Below, piece after piece: positions 1-5,052 of a stretch of DNA of 5,052 bases. Position 1 is the first letter of the stretch. Each line of letters starts with the position of its first letter. The stretch lies in the NCBI GenBank assembly GCA_017938785.1, contig JAGBAU010000164.1, positions 1-5,052 on the forward strand, given 5' to 3'. Both the position numbers and the translations under genes were made by a program. The notes under the pieces were generated by a model. That model saw nothing but the letters and a program-made list of their open reading frames with translations, did no database searches and had not been told where the DNA came from. This DNA comes from Clostridia bacterium. GTDB lineage: Bacteria; Bacillota_A; Clostridia; Christensenellales; Aristaeellaceae.

Positions 1-920
1 CCCTGGCAGCCGCCCTGACCGTGCTTGTCGAACATGGTGGGATAGCCGCGGTCGATGTAGGCCTGGCGCAGGGTGTTGTAAAGATCGATTTCATCCACGC
101 CGGGCTTGGCCAGGCTGGCGGTGAGGCATTCCATTTCGCAGCAATCGTTGTACTGCTTTACGAAGGCCTCGGAGGGATTGCCCAGGTAGGCCATGCGGCT
201 GGTGGTGACGATCAGGCCCTTGTAGCGGCCGTTGATGGAAACGATTACGTTATGCTCCAGCTTCTTGTTGGTGGGCAGGGCATGGCGGTACAGGTCCGCG
301 CGCTCATCGAAGGATACCAGGTGCATAACCTGTTCGATGCCGTGGGGCCAAATCTCCTTGGAGATACCGCCTGCGAATTCCAGCTCGGTGATGCCGGGGC
401 GCAGGTTGGACATGTAAGCTTCCATGGCGCGGCTCAGCTTGTCGCCCAGGTACATGTAGCGGGCGATTTCGTTTTCGGTGAACTGCAGGCGCAGGGGCTT
501 GATCAGGTCGCCGCGGACGCGGGCGCAGCCGATGGCTACGTCGCTGATCACCTTGTCCATGGAGGAAACGTGCTTGGAGATATACTCTTCCAGGCGGTTC
601 TCCTGCCAGGGATAGGAGAGTACGGTGAAGCCCAGGTCGGCGAACTGCTCTTCCTGGATCAGGCGGGGCGCTTCGATCACGTTGCAGATGGCGAAGCATT
701 CCTGCATGGTGATCAGCAGGGTGGTGGCGCCTGCGTCGAAGCAGTTGGCGACGAAGTTCTTGGCGCCGGCGGTCATCCAGCTGAAGTTGGGATGCAGCTG
801 TAGTGCCAGGGCCTCGGCGTCGTTCTGCTGGAGCATATTGCGCACGCGGGCGAGCTTGATATCAATTTCCTTTTTTCTTCCGGCGATGCTGATATCTTCG
901 ATATACTGGTTTCTCGTCAT
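1..920 (-). CDS. M24 (creatinase/aminopeptidase P/prolidase) fold protein lacking metal ligands, 3' end outside window
   Basis: The first 306 residues are visible, and the gene continues past position 1. Residues about 20-140 resemble the N-terminal creatinase-type domain (KLARVRNML, then QLHPNFSWMTAG). From about 148 (FTENEIARYMYLGDKLSRAM) the C-terminal pita-bread M24 domain begins. His213 in YRHALPTNKKLE matches the conserved active-site His of the fold. The two metal-binding Asp are absent: in the segment VSINGRYKGLIVTTSR they fall on Ser228 (or Asn230, depending on gap placement) and Thr239. In HGQGG (300-304) the metal-binding His is Gly304. The two Glu ligands would lie outside the window. 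True M24 peptidases use two metal ions, while creatinase keeps the fold without metal. I therefore infer a non-canonical hydrolase or a binding protein, not a proven peptidase. The start at 920 is chosen because AGAGG lies 7 nt before it; the in-frame ATG at 926 is only 1 nt from that site. The gene lies 37 bp after the second permease and is probably co-transcribed, so the imported compound may be its substrate. The fold is confident and the activity unknown. Confidence 0.85.
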   Translation of the reverse strand, partial: MTRNQYIEDISIAGRKKEIDIKLARVRNMLQQNDAEALALQLHPNFSWMTAGAKNFVANCFDAGATTLLITMQECFAICNVIEAPRLIQEEQFADLGFTVLSYPWQENRLEEYISKHVSSMDKVISDVAIGCARVRGDLIKPLRLQFTENEIARYMYLGDKLSRAMEAYMSNLRPGITELEFAGGISKEIWPHGIEQVMHLVSFDERADLYRHALPTNKKLEHNVIVSINGRYKGLIVTTSRMAYLGNPSEAFVKQYNDCCEMECLTASLAKPGVDEIDLYNTLRQAYIDRGYPTMFDKHGQGGCQ

Positions 921-926
921 ATTCAT

Positions 927-933
927 ACCTCTG
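927..933 (-). promoter_or_regulatory. Ribosome binding site of the M24-like gene (decides start)
   Basis: On the minus strand this reads CAGAGGT. The AGAGG core stands 7 nt before the ATG at 920 but only 1 nt before the in-frame ATG at 926. The downstream ATG is therefore the likely start, giving a protein that begins MTRNQ. Confidence 0.65.
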
Positions 934-957
934 ATTTCTTCAAAGTGGGGATGCAGC

Positions 958-2004
958 TTACTTGCTCTGCTGGGCAAGCTGTTCGGCGCGCTTTACGTCT
1001 CTGCGGCGCTTGAGGGCCTCACGGGCGTATTCGATGGCGATGCTGATGATCAGCAGGATGCCGTAGGTGGAACTGCGCACGAAGCTGGATACGCGCAGGA
1101 AGTTGAAGCCGGAATCCAGCATCTGGATGCTGAGTGCGGAGAGCAGGATGTTGGGAATGTAGCCCTTGCCGCCCAGCGGGGATACGCCTGCCAGTACGGA
1201 AGCGAGCATGGCCTGCATTACGTAGCTGGTGCCGTAGTCGTACTTGGCGCTGTTGGTGCGGGCAAGGATCAGGATGCCCGTCAGCGCGCCGATGAGGGAG
1301 GACATGACGTAGGTGGTGAACACCGTGCGCACATTGTCGATGCCGCAGTAGAAGCTGGCGCGGCGGTTGCTGCCGAACCACTGGGTCTTCATGCCCTGGG
1401 GGGAGTAGTGGATGATGATGGTGATCACGATCAGGGCGATCAGGAAGATCAGCAGCGGCATGGGCAAGAAGCCGAACAGTTTACCGCTGCCCAGGAAGAT
1501 CAGCGCCTCCGGGAAGGTGCCGAATACGCCCTGACCCTTGGTGAGGGCGGAGCTGATGCCGGTGTAGAGGTTCTGGGTGCCCAGGGTTGCCAGGATGGGG
1601 AAGATGCCCAGCTTTGCAACCAGCAAGCCGTTCAGACAGCCGCAGATCAGGCCGACGGCCAGTGCGATCACGAAGCACAGAACCACAAAGCCCAGCTGGG
1701 TGCCGGCTGTGGCTTCGGCAGGCATGACGTTCAAAAACAGCATGCCGCACAGGGTGGCCACCAGGTTGCCGACGGCTACGATGGACAGGTCGGCGCCGGC
1801 GGTGAGCATGGTGATGGCAATGCCCAGGGTGAACAGGCCGGGTTCGGGGAACTGGAAGCACATGGATTCCAGGTTGCGCAGCGTGGGATAGCGGGAAGGC
1901 TTCAGGAAGGAGAAGACCACGAAGATGATCACGCAGATGCACAGCAGCTGCTTGGTATTGGAATTGATCTTGGAGAACCAATTCTTTTTCTTGTTCTCAG
2001 TCAT
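958..2004 (-). CDS. Sugar-type ABC transporter permease, second subunit (RbsC/BPD_transp_2 family)
   Basis: This is a 348-residue inner-membrane subunit of a class-2 carbohydrate importer, about the family's usual length. A short Lys-rich N-terminus (MTENKKKN) precedes hydrophobic segments at roughly 19-34, 57-69, 76-93, 104-130, 180-199, 230-248, 261-275, 283-296 and 311-325. A basic tail (EALKRRRDVKRA) follows and should be cytoplasmic. Family landmarks are recognisable but altered: the usual GGIDLS appears as GADLS (70-74), and the usual GGTSxxGGxG loop appears as AGVSPLGGKG (272-281). The protein differs clearly from the neighbouring permease, so the two probably form a heterodimeric channel rather than being recent duplicates. 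The start has an AGGAGG site 6 nt upstream, and only 12 bp separate it from the preceding gene. No substrate can be assigned from a permease alone. Confidence 0.93.
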   Translation of the reverse strand: MTENKKKNWFSKINSNTKQLLCICVIIFVVFSFLKPSRYPTLRNLESMCFQFPEPGLFTLGIAITMLTAGADLSIVAVGNLVATLCGMLFLNVMPAEATAGTQLGFVVLCFVIALAVGLICGCLNGLLVAKLGIFPILATLGTQNLYTGISSALTKGQGVFGTFPEALIFLGSGKLFGFLPMPLLIFLIALIVITIIIHYSPQGMKTQWFGSNRRASFYCGIDNVRTVFTTYVMSSLIGALTGILILARTNSAKYDYGTSYVMQAMLASVLAGVSPLGGKGYIPNILLSALSIQMLDSGFNFLRVSSFVRSSTYGILLIISIAIEYAREALKRRRDVKRAEQLAQQSK

Positions 2005-2010
2005 GGTGCA

Positions 2011-2016
2011 CCTCCT
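2011..2016 (-). promoter_or_regulatory. Strong ribosome binding site of second permease
   Basis: On the minus strand AGGAGG follows directly after the TAA stop of the first permease and lies 6 nt before the ATG at 2004. It is a near-perfect anti-16S match. Its position suggests efficient re-initiation, balancing the two permease subunits. Confidence 0.85.
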
Positions 2017-3021
2017 TTACATCTTTGCCGCACGCTTGGCGCGGATGGACTGGATGACCACGGCGATGATAACCAGCAGGCCGAAGGTGAACTTCTGCCA
2101 GTAGCTGTCGATGCCGATGATGACCAGGTTGTTGTTGATCACGTTGGTAAGCATCAGGCCCAGGAATACGCCCAGGACCGTACCGCGTCCGCCGGAGATG
2201 CTGGTGCCGCCCAGAACCGCCGCGGCGATAACCGTCAGTTCTTCGCCCTGGAAGCTCATGGGGTCAGCCATGCGGTTGTTGGATACGTAGATCAGGCCGC
2301 CCAGACCAGCCAGGCACCCTGCATAGCCGTACAGGAACATGCGCAGACGCTTGATGTTGTAGCCGATACGGGAAGCGGATACGGAGTCGCCGCCCAGGGC
2401 GTAGATGCCGCGTCCGATGATGGTGTGGCGCATGATCAGGTGGGTCAGCACCATCACGCCCAGCATGATGAACACCGAGAAGTGCAGGCCGAATGTGGAA
2501 CCGCTGGCGTCCACGGTGTTGAAGCAATACATCTTGGAGAAGGCGATGGTGGCCGGCGGCATATCCGGGCTGGGGATGTAGTCGTTGCCTACGAAGGCCA
2601 GCATCAGGCCGCGCACGGTGGTGGCAAGGCTCAGCGTGGCGATGAAGATGGGCATTTCAAATGTGTTCACCAGGAAGGCGTTGCACATGCCCAGCAGGAT
2701 ACCGATCACCATGGAGATCAGAGCCAGCACAACGAAGGGAAGGCCCGGTGCATTGGCGATGGAGAAGCGGATGGTGATGTATGCGCTGCAGATGGCGATT
2801 GCCATGAACGACATATCGATACCACCGCTGATGATGACCATCATGACGCCGCAGGCGAAGATGCCGGTTACGATCATGGTGCGCAGCAGGTCGAACATGT
2901 TGCGCAGGGTCAGGAAGGTGGGGTTGAGCAGGTAGAAAGCGGTCATGACCAGCACGAGGATGATCAATACGATGAATTCACTGGAACGCAGGAATTTGTT
3001 GAATTTCTTTTGGATACTCAT
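2017..3021 (-). CDS. Sugar-type ABC transporter permease, first subunit (RbsC/BPD_transp_2 family)
   Basis: This 334-residue multi-spanning membrane protein is close in length to RbsC-type permeases. Hydrophobic segments lie at about 16-33, 46-65, 72-88, 95-119, 124-144, 179-197, 228-247, 262-272, 280-302 and 311-324. Conserved landmarks are close to consensus: ISGGIDMSFM (64-73, usually GGIDLS), ALGGDSVSASRIGYNIKRL (208-226, the cytoplasmic loop expected to contact the ATPase), and GGTSISGGRGTVLG (271-284). It should form half of the transmembrane pathway together with the second permease. Its ATG overlaps the ATPase stop in an ATGA arrangement, which implies translational coupling. A GAGGAG ribosome site at 3030-3035, inside the end of the ATPase gene, is 8 nt from the start. 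The family is secure; the transported compound is not. Confidence 0.95.
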   Translation of the reverse strand: MSIQKKFNKFLRSSEFIVLIILVLVMTAFYLLNPTFLTLRNMFDLLRTMIVTGIFACGVMMVIISGGIDMSFMAIAICSAYITIRFSIANAPGLPFVVLALISMVIGILLGMCNAFLVNTFEMPIFIATLSLATTVRGLMLAFVGNDYIPSPDMPPATIAFSKMYCFNTVDASGSTFGLHFSVFIMLGVMVLTHLIMRHTIIGRGIYALGGDSVSASRIGYNIKRLRMFLYGYAGCLAGLGGLIYVSNNRMADPMSFQGEELTVIAAAVLGGTSISGGRGTVLGVFLGLMLTNVINNNLVIIGIDSYWQKFTFGLLVIIAVVIQSIRAKRAAKM

Positions 3022-4532
3022 TTTCCCTGCTCCTCTCCCGACATATCCTGAAGAATCTTCTGGTTCAGGATCGTCGCATTGGTTTCGGCGGTCTGGCTCT
3101 CGAAGATGATGCGGCCGCCGTTCATAACCAGGATGCGGTTGGTGGTGCTCAGCAGTTCGCCGACGTCATCGGAAATCAGCACGATGCACATGCCCTTTGC
3201 GGCCAGATCGCGCAGGATGCGATGGATTTCGCTCTTACTCTTGATGTCAACGCCTACGGTGGGGCCGTTGAGGATCAGGATTTCCGGATCGGTGGCCAGC
3301 CACTTGCCGATTACGATGCGCTGCTGGTTGCCGCCGGAGAAGGTGCTGGCCAGCACATCCGGGCCGGATGCATTGATATTGAGCTCCTTGATGCGGCGGA
3401 TGGCTTCGTCCGTCACCTTCTTGAAGTCCACAAGGCCGTTCTTTTTCTTTTTGTGGTCGATGGTGGCGGCGGAGAAGTTGTCCTTCAGGCTGCGCTGCAT
3501 GAACAGACCCTCGGACAGGCGGTCCTCCGGCACGTAGGCGATACGGGCCTTCTTGGCGTCCTGGATGTTTTTGAAGTGCTGCTCCTGGCCGTGGACATAG
3601 ATCTTGCCGCCGGTGGTCTTGCCGATGCCGAAGAGCACCTTTGCAAGCTCCGTGCGTCCGCTGCCCAGCTGGCCGGTGATGCCCAGGATTTCACCCGGAT
3701 ACACTTCAAAGCTGATGTTTTCAAAGAAGTCCTTCTGGCACAGACTCTCCACCTTCAGGGTGGGGGTATCGGAGGTGCCGGTATAGGTGAAGGGATTCTC
3801 GGCGATGCGTTCGCCGGTCATGTAATAGACCAGGTTTTCCTTTTCGAATTTATCGGCATATTCGTCTGCAACCATTTCGCCGTTGCGGATGACGGCGATG
3901 CGGTCGCACACCGCAAATACCTCGTCCAGCTTGTGGCTTACGAAAACGACGGAAATGCCCTTGGCAGAAAGCCCCCGGATGATTTCATACAGGCGCTCGA
4001 TTTCCTTGTTTGTGAGGGCAGTTGTGGGCTCATCCATGATGATGAGCTTGGCTTCCTGCAGGATGGCGCGGGAAATAGCCACAATCTGCTTCTGAGAAAC
4101 GGACAGTCTGCCCACTTCTTCGTCCAGGTCCATGGTGATGCCGATGGTGTCCAGGGCCTTCTTTGCAAGCACGCGGGCTTCCTTCCAATGCATACGCTTG
4201 TTGCCGGCCACCAGCTGCATGCCCAGGGAGATGTTTTCAGCTACGGACAGGTTCGGGAATACGGAGAAATCCTGATAGATAACCTGTACGCCCTGCTTGA
4301 TGGATACAACGGGATTGAGTTTGGGGAAATGGACGCCGTTGAGAGATACGCTGCCGGAGTCCGGCTCGTATACGCCGGAGATGATCTTGATGAGCGTGGA
4401 TTTGCCGCATCCATTTTCACCCACTAGACACAGTACTTCACCGGGATAGATCTTCAAATCGATATCATGCAGAACCCGGTGGCCCGTGAACGATTTGTTG
4501 ATTCCCTTCAATTCCAAGATGGGTGTATTCAT
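3018..4532 (-). CDS. Sugar-type ABC transporter ATP-binding protein, two fused nucleotide-binding domains (RbsA/MglA family)
   Basis: This 504-residue cytoplasmic ATPase powers the importer; the length is typical of RbsA/MglA proteins. NBD1 covers about 1-240: Walker A GENGCGKST (38-46), Q-loop Gln87, signature LSVSQ (143-147), Walker B LIIMDEPT (163-170) with Glu168, and switch His200. NBD2 covers about 257-495: Walker A GQLGSGRTE (287-295) with Arg293 in place of Lys, VPEDR (334-338), signature FSGGNQQ (398-404), and Walker B ILILNGPTVGVD with Asn422-Gly423 where Asp-Glu is usual. No His occurs at the second switch (LISDD, 452-456). Arg for Lys in the second Walker A is normal for this family; the Asn-Gly Walker B is less usual, and I recall it from some related sugar ATPases. 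I infer that only the site pairing Walker A1/B1 with FSGGNQQ hydrolyses ATP. The start at 4532 is supported by GAGGG 7 nt upstream. The stop overlaps the next gene by ATGA. Confidence 0.97.
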   Translation of the reverse strand: MNTPILELKGINKSFTGHRVLHDIDLKIYPGEVLCLVGENGCGKSTLIKIISGVYEPDSGSVSLNGVHFPKLNPVVSIKQGVQVIYQDFSVFPNLSVAENISLGMQLVAGNKRMHWKEARVLAKKALDTIGITMDLDEEVGRLSVSQKQIVAISRAILQEAKLIIMDEPTTALTNKEIERLYEIIRGLSAKGISVVFVSHKLDEVFAVCDRIAVIRNGEMVADEYADKFEKENLVYYMTGERIAENPFTYTGTSDTPTLKVESLCQKDFFENISFEVYPGEILGITGQLGSGRTELAKVLFGIGKTTGGKIYVHGQEQHFKNIQDAKKARIAYVPEDRLSEGLFMQRSLKDNFSAATIDHKKKKNGLVDFKKVTDEAIRRIKELNINASGPDVLASTFSGGNQQRIVIGKWLATDPEILILNGPTVGVDIKSKSEIHRILRDLAAKGMCIVLISDDVGELLSTTNRILVMNGGRIIFESQTAETNATILNQKILQDMSGEEQGK

Positions 4533-4539
4533 ATTCCAA

Positions 4540-4544
4540 CCCTC
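4540..4544 (-). promoter_or_regulatory. Ribosome binding site of the ATPase gene
   Basis: On the minus strand GAGGG is followed by a 7-nt spacer and the ATG at 4532. It gives the ATPase its own ribosome entry downstream of the intergenic stem-loop. Confidence 0.7.
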
Positions 4545-4559
4545 ATTTTTATAATACTC

Positions 4560-4607
4560 AAAAGAAAAAGTTCAGGCTGTTTCACCCGAAGAATGAAACA
4601 GCCTGAA
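4560..4607 (-). terminator. Intergenic stem-loop with U-rich tail: probable partial terminator/attenuator or mRNA stabiliser
   Basis: Positions 4571-4584 and 4594-4607 are perfect inverted repeats, giving a 14-bp stem with a 9-nt loop. On the minus strand the loop reads TTCTTCGGG, so a C(UUCG)G tetraloop with an inner U-G pair can form at the tip. The stem starts 8 nt after the binding-protein stop and is followed by C-TTTTT-C-TTTT, a T-tract interrupted by C. No such tract exists on the plus-strand side, so any termination would act in the operon direction. Transporter genes continue immediately downstream, so I infer partial termination or protection of the upstream mRNA 3' end. Either would give more binding protein than membrane complex, a common arrangement in ABC importer operons. 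The structure is certain on paper; the function is inferred. Confidence 0.75.
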
Positions 4608-4615
4608 AAATCAGC

Positions 4616-5052
4616 TTAGAACCAATCGCTTTCGGGAGAATCAATGGTGATGTCCTTCCAAGCCTGGCCGATGATCATGTTGCCATCGAGCTTAACAGCA
4701 TTGTAGCCAGCGATGCCCAGGTCCATGCCGTCGGTGATTTCGGTGCCGGCCTTGACCATTTCAGCAACCTTGCACATTACGATGCCGGTGTCAGCGGGAT
4801 CCCAGGTGCCCAGAACGTCCAGTGCGCCGGAAGCCAGATAGTCCTTGTTTGCGTTCGGAACGCCATTGCCAGCTACGACGATTTCGTCCTGCTTGCCGGC
4901 TTCTTCAACTGCCAGAGCATAGCCGGGCAGGTCGGTTGCGGAAGTGGCGAACATGCCCTTCAGGTCGGGATAGGTCTTCATCAGCTCAGCAGCCTTTTCC
5001 TGAGAAGCCTTCTGGTTGTAGTTGGACTCGATGAAAGCATCGGCGTTGATGC
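4616..5052 (-). CDS. Sugar-type ABC transporter substrate-binding protein, C-terminal part (5' end outside window)
   Basis: Only the last 144 residues are visible, ending at TAA 4616-4618; the signal peptide and N-terminal lobe lie beyond position 5052. The segment fits the type I periplasmic-binding fold (Peripla_BP_4 type): KTYPDLKGMFATSATDLPG (25-43 of the visible part), a strand EIVVAGNGVPNANKDYLASG (56-75), then TWDPADTGIVMCKVAEMVKAG (82-102). The PN...YL.SG and WDP.D.G patterns recall RhaS (rhamnose) and LsrB (autoinducer-2) binding proteins, where this region lines the ligand cleft. I infer that it captures a small hydrophilic molecule outside the cell and delivers it to the two permeases, probably as a membrane-anchored lipoprotein if the host is Gram-positive. 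The similarity is too general to name a ligand. It is first in the visible gene order, separated from the ATPase gene by 83 bp containing a stem-loop. Confidence 0.9.
   Translation of the reverse strand, partial: INADAFIESNYNQKASQEKAAELMKTYPDLKGMFATSATDLPGYALAVEEAGKQDEIVVAGNGVPNANKDYLASGALDVLGTWDPADTGIVMCKVAEMVKAGTEITDGMDLGIAGYNAVKLDGNMIIGQAWKDITIDSPESDWF

Noticed and set aside
21..803. A 260-codon plus-strand open frame near the window start.
   Set aside because: It is antisense to the M24-like gene, whose reading frame is continuous from 920 to the window edge and shows the family pattern.
785..958. Near-identical 16-bp direct repeats (15 of 16 bases) at 784-799 and 943-958, on the minus strand AGCTGCATCCCAACTT and AGCTGCATCCCCACTT.
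   Set aside because: Only two copies exist, one inside the M24-like coding region (QLHP) and one at the permease stop and gap, with no flanking structure. A chance match or minor local duplication is the simplest reading.
625..3051. An 808-codon open frame on the plus strand, the longest open frame in the window.
   Set aside because: It runs antisense across both permeases and part of the M24-like gene. Much of its translation is low-complexity and rich in Asp, Gly, Ala, His and Gln, with no recognisable domain. This is what GC-ending codons on the other strand produce, and the minus-strand frames carry clear family motifs and ribosome sites.
3222..4427. A 401-codon plus-strand open frame opposite the ATPase gene.
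   Set aside because: It is the antisense shadow of the ATPase, with no domain and composition like the other shadows.
2017..4532. Assigning rbsA/rbsC or lsr gene symbols and a ribose or autoinducer-2 substrate.
   Set aside because: The family match is clear, but the binding protein is partial, no catabolic marker gene is visible, and these families transport many compounds, so a named substrate cannot be supported.
4545..4580. A possible promoter (TATTAT at 4551-4556, minus strand) just upstream of the ATPase gene.
   Set aside because: The AT-rich stretch gives a -10-like hexamer, but no plausible -35 element lies at the proper distance; that position falls inside the GC-rich stem.

Overview
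The window looks like part of one minus-strand operon from a fairly GC-rich bacterium, most likely a member of the Bacillota, class Clostridia. This placement is an inference from strong AGGAGG-type ribosome sites, compact spacing and GC-ending codons, with no taxonomic marker in the window. Transcription runs from high to low coordinates, and both outer genes run off the window.

In transcription order the layout is as follows. (1) 5052-4616 holds the C-terminal part of a sugar-type (LsrB/RhaS/RbsB-like) substrate-binding protein. (2) 4615-4533 is an 83-bp gap with a perfect 14-bp stem-loop followed by an interrupted U-tract, probably an attenuator or an mRNA 3'-end stabiliser. (3) 4532-3018 encodes a fused two-domain ATPase of the RbsA/MglA type. 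(4) 3021-2017 encodes an RbsC-type permease that overlaps the ATPase stop by ATGA. (5) 2004-958 encodes a second, more divergent RbsC-type permease. (6) 920-1 encodes the N-terminal 306 residues of an M24 (creatinase/aminopeptidase P/prolidase) fold protein.

Genes 1 to 5 form a complete carbohydrate-uptake-class-2 importer: binding protein, double-NBD ATPase and two non-identical membrane subunits that presumably form a heterodimer. The order matches importers such as ytfQ-ytfR-ytfT-yjfF. The substrate cannot be read from the sequence. The M24-like protein follows only 37 bp downstream with its own ribosome site, so it is probably co-transcribed and may act on the imported compound.

Two points stand out. 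The M24-like protein keeps the active-site histidine of the fold but lacks the two metal-binding aspartates and the metal-binding histidine, so it is unlikely to be an ordinary metallopeptidase. The ATPase has a second nucleotide site that is degenerate in Walker A (Lys to Arg), Walker B (Asp-Glu to Asn-Gly) and the facing signature, which predicts one hydrolytic site per ATPase dimer. No RNA genes, mobile elements, CRISPR arrays or long repeats were seen, and there is no gene-free stretch over 300 bases. Very long plus-strand open frames exist but are antisense shadows of the real genes.
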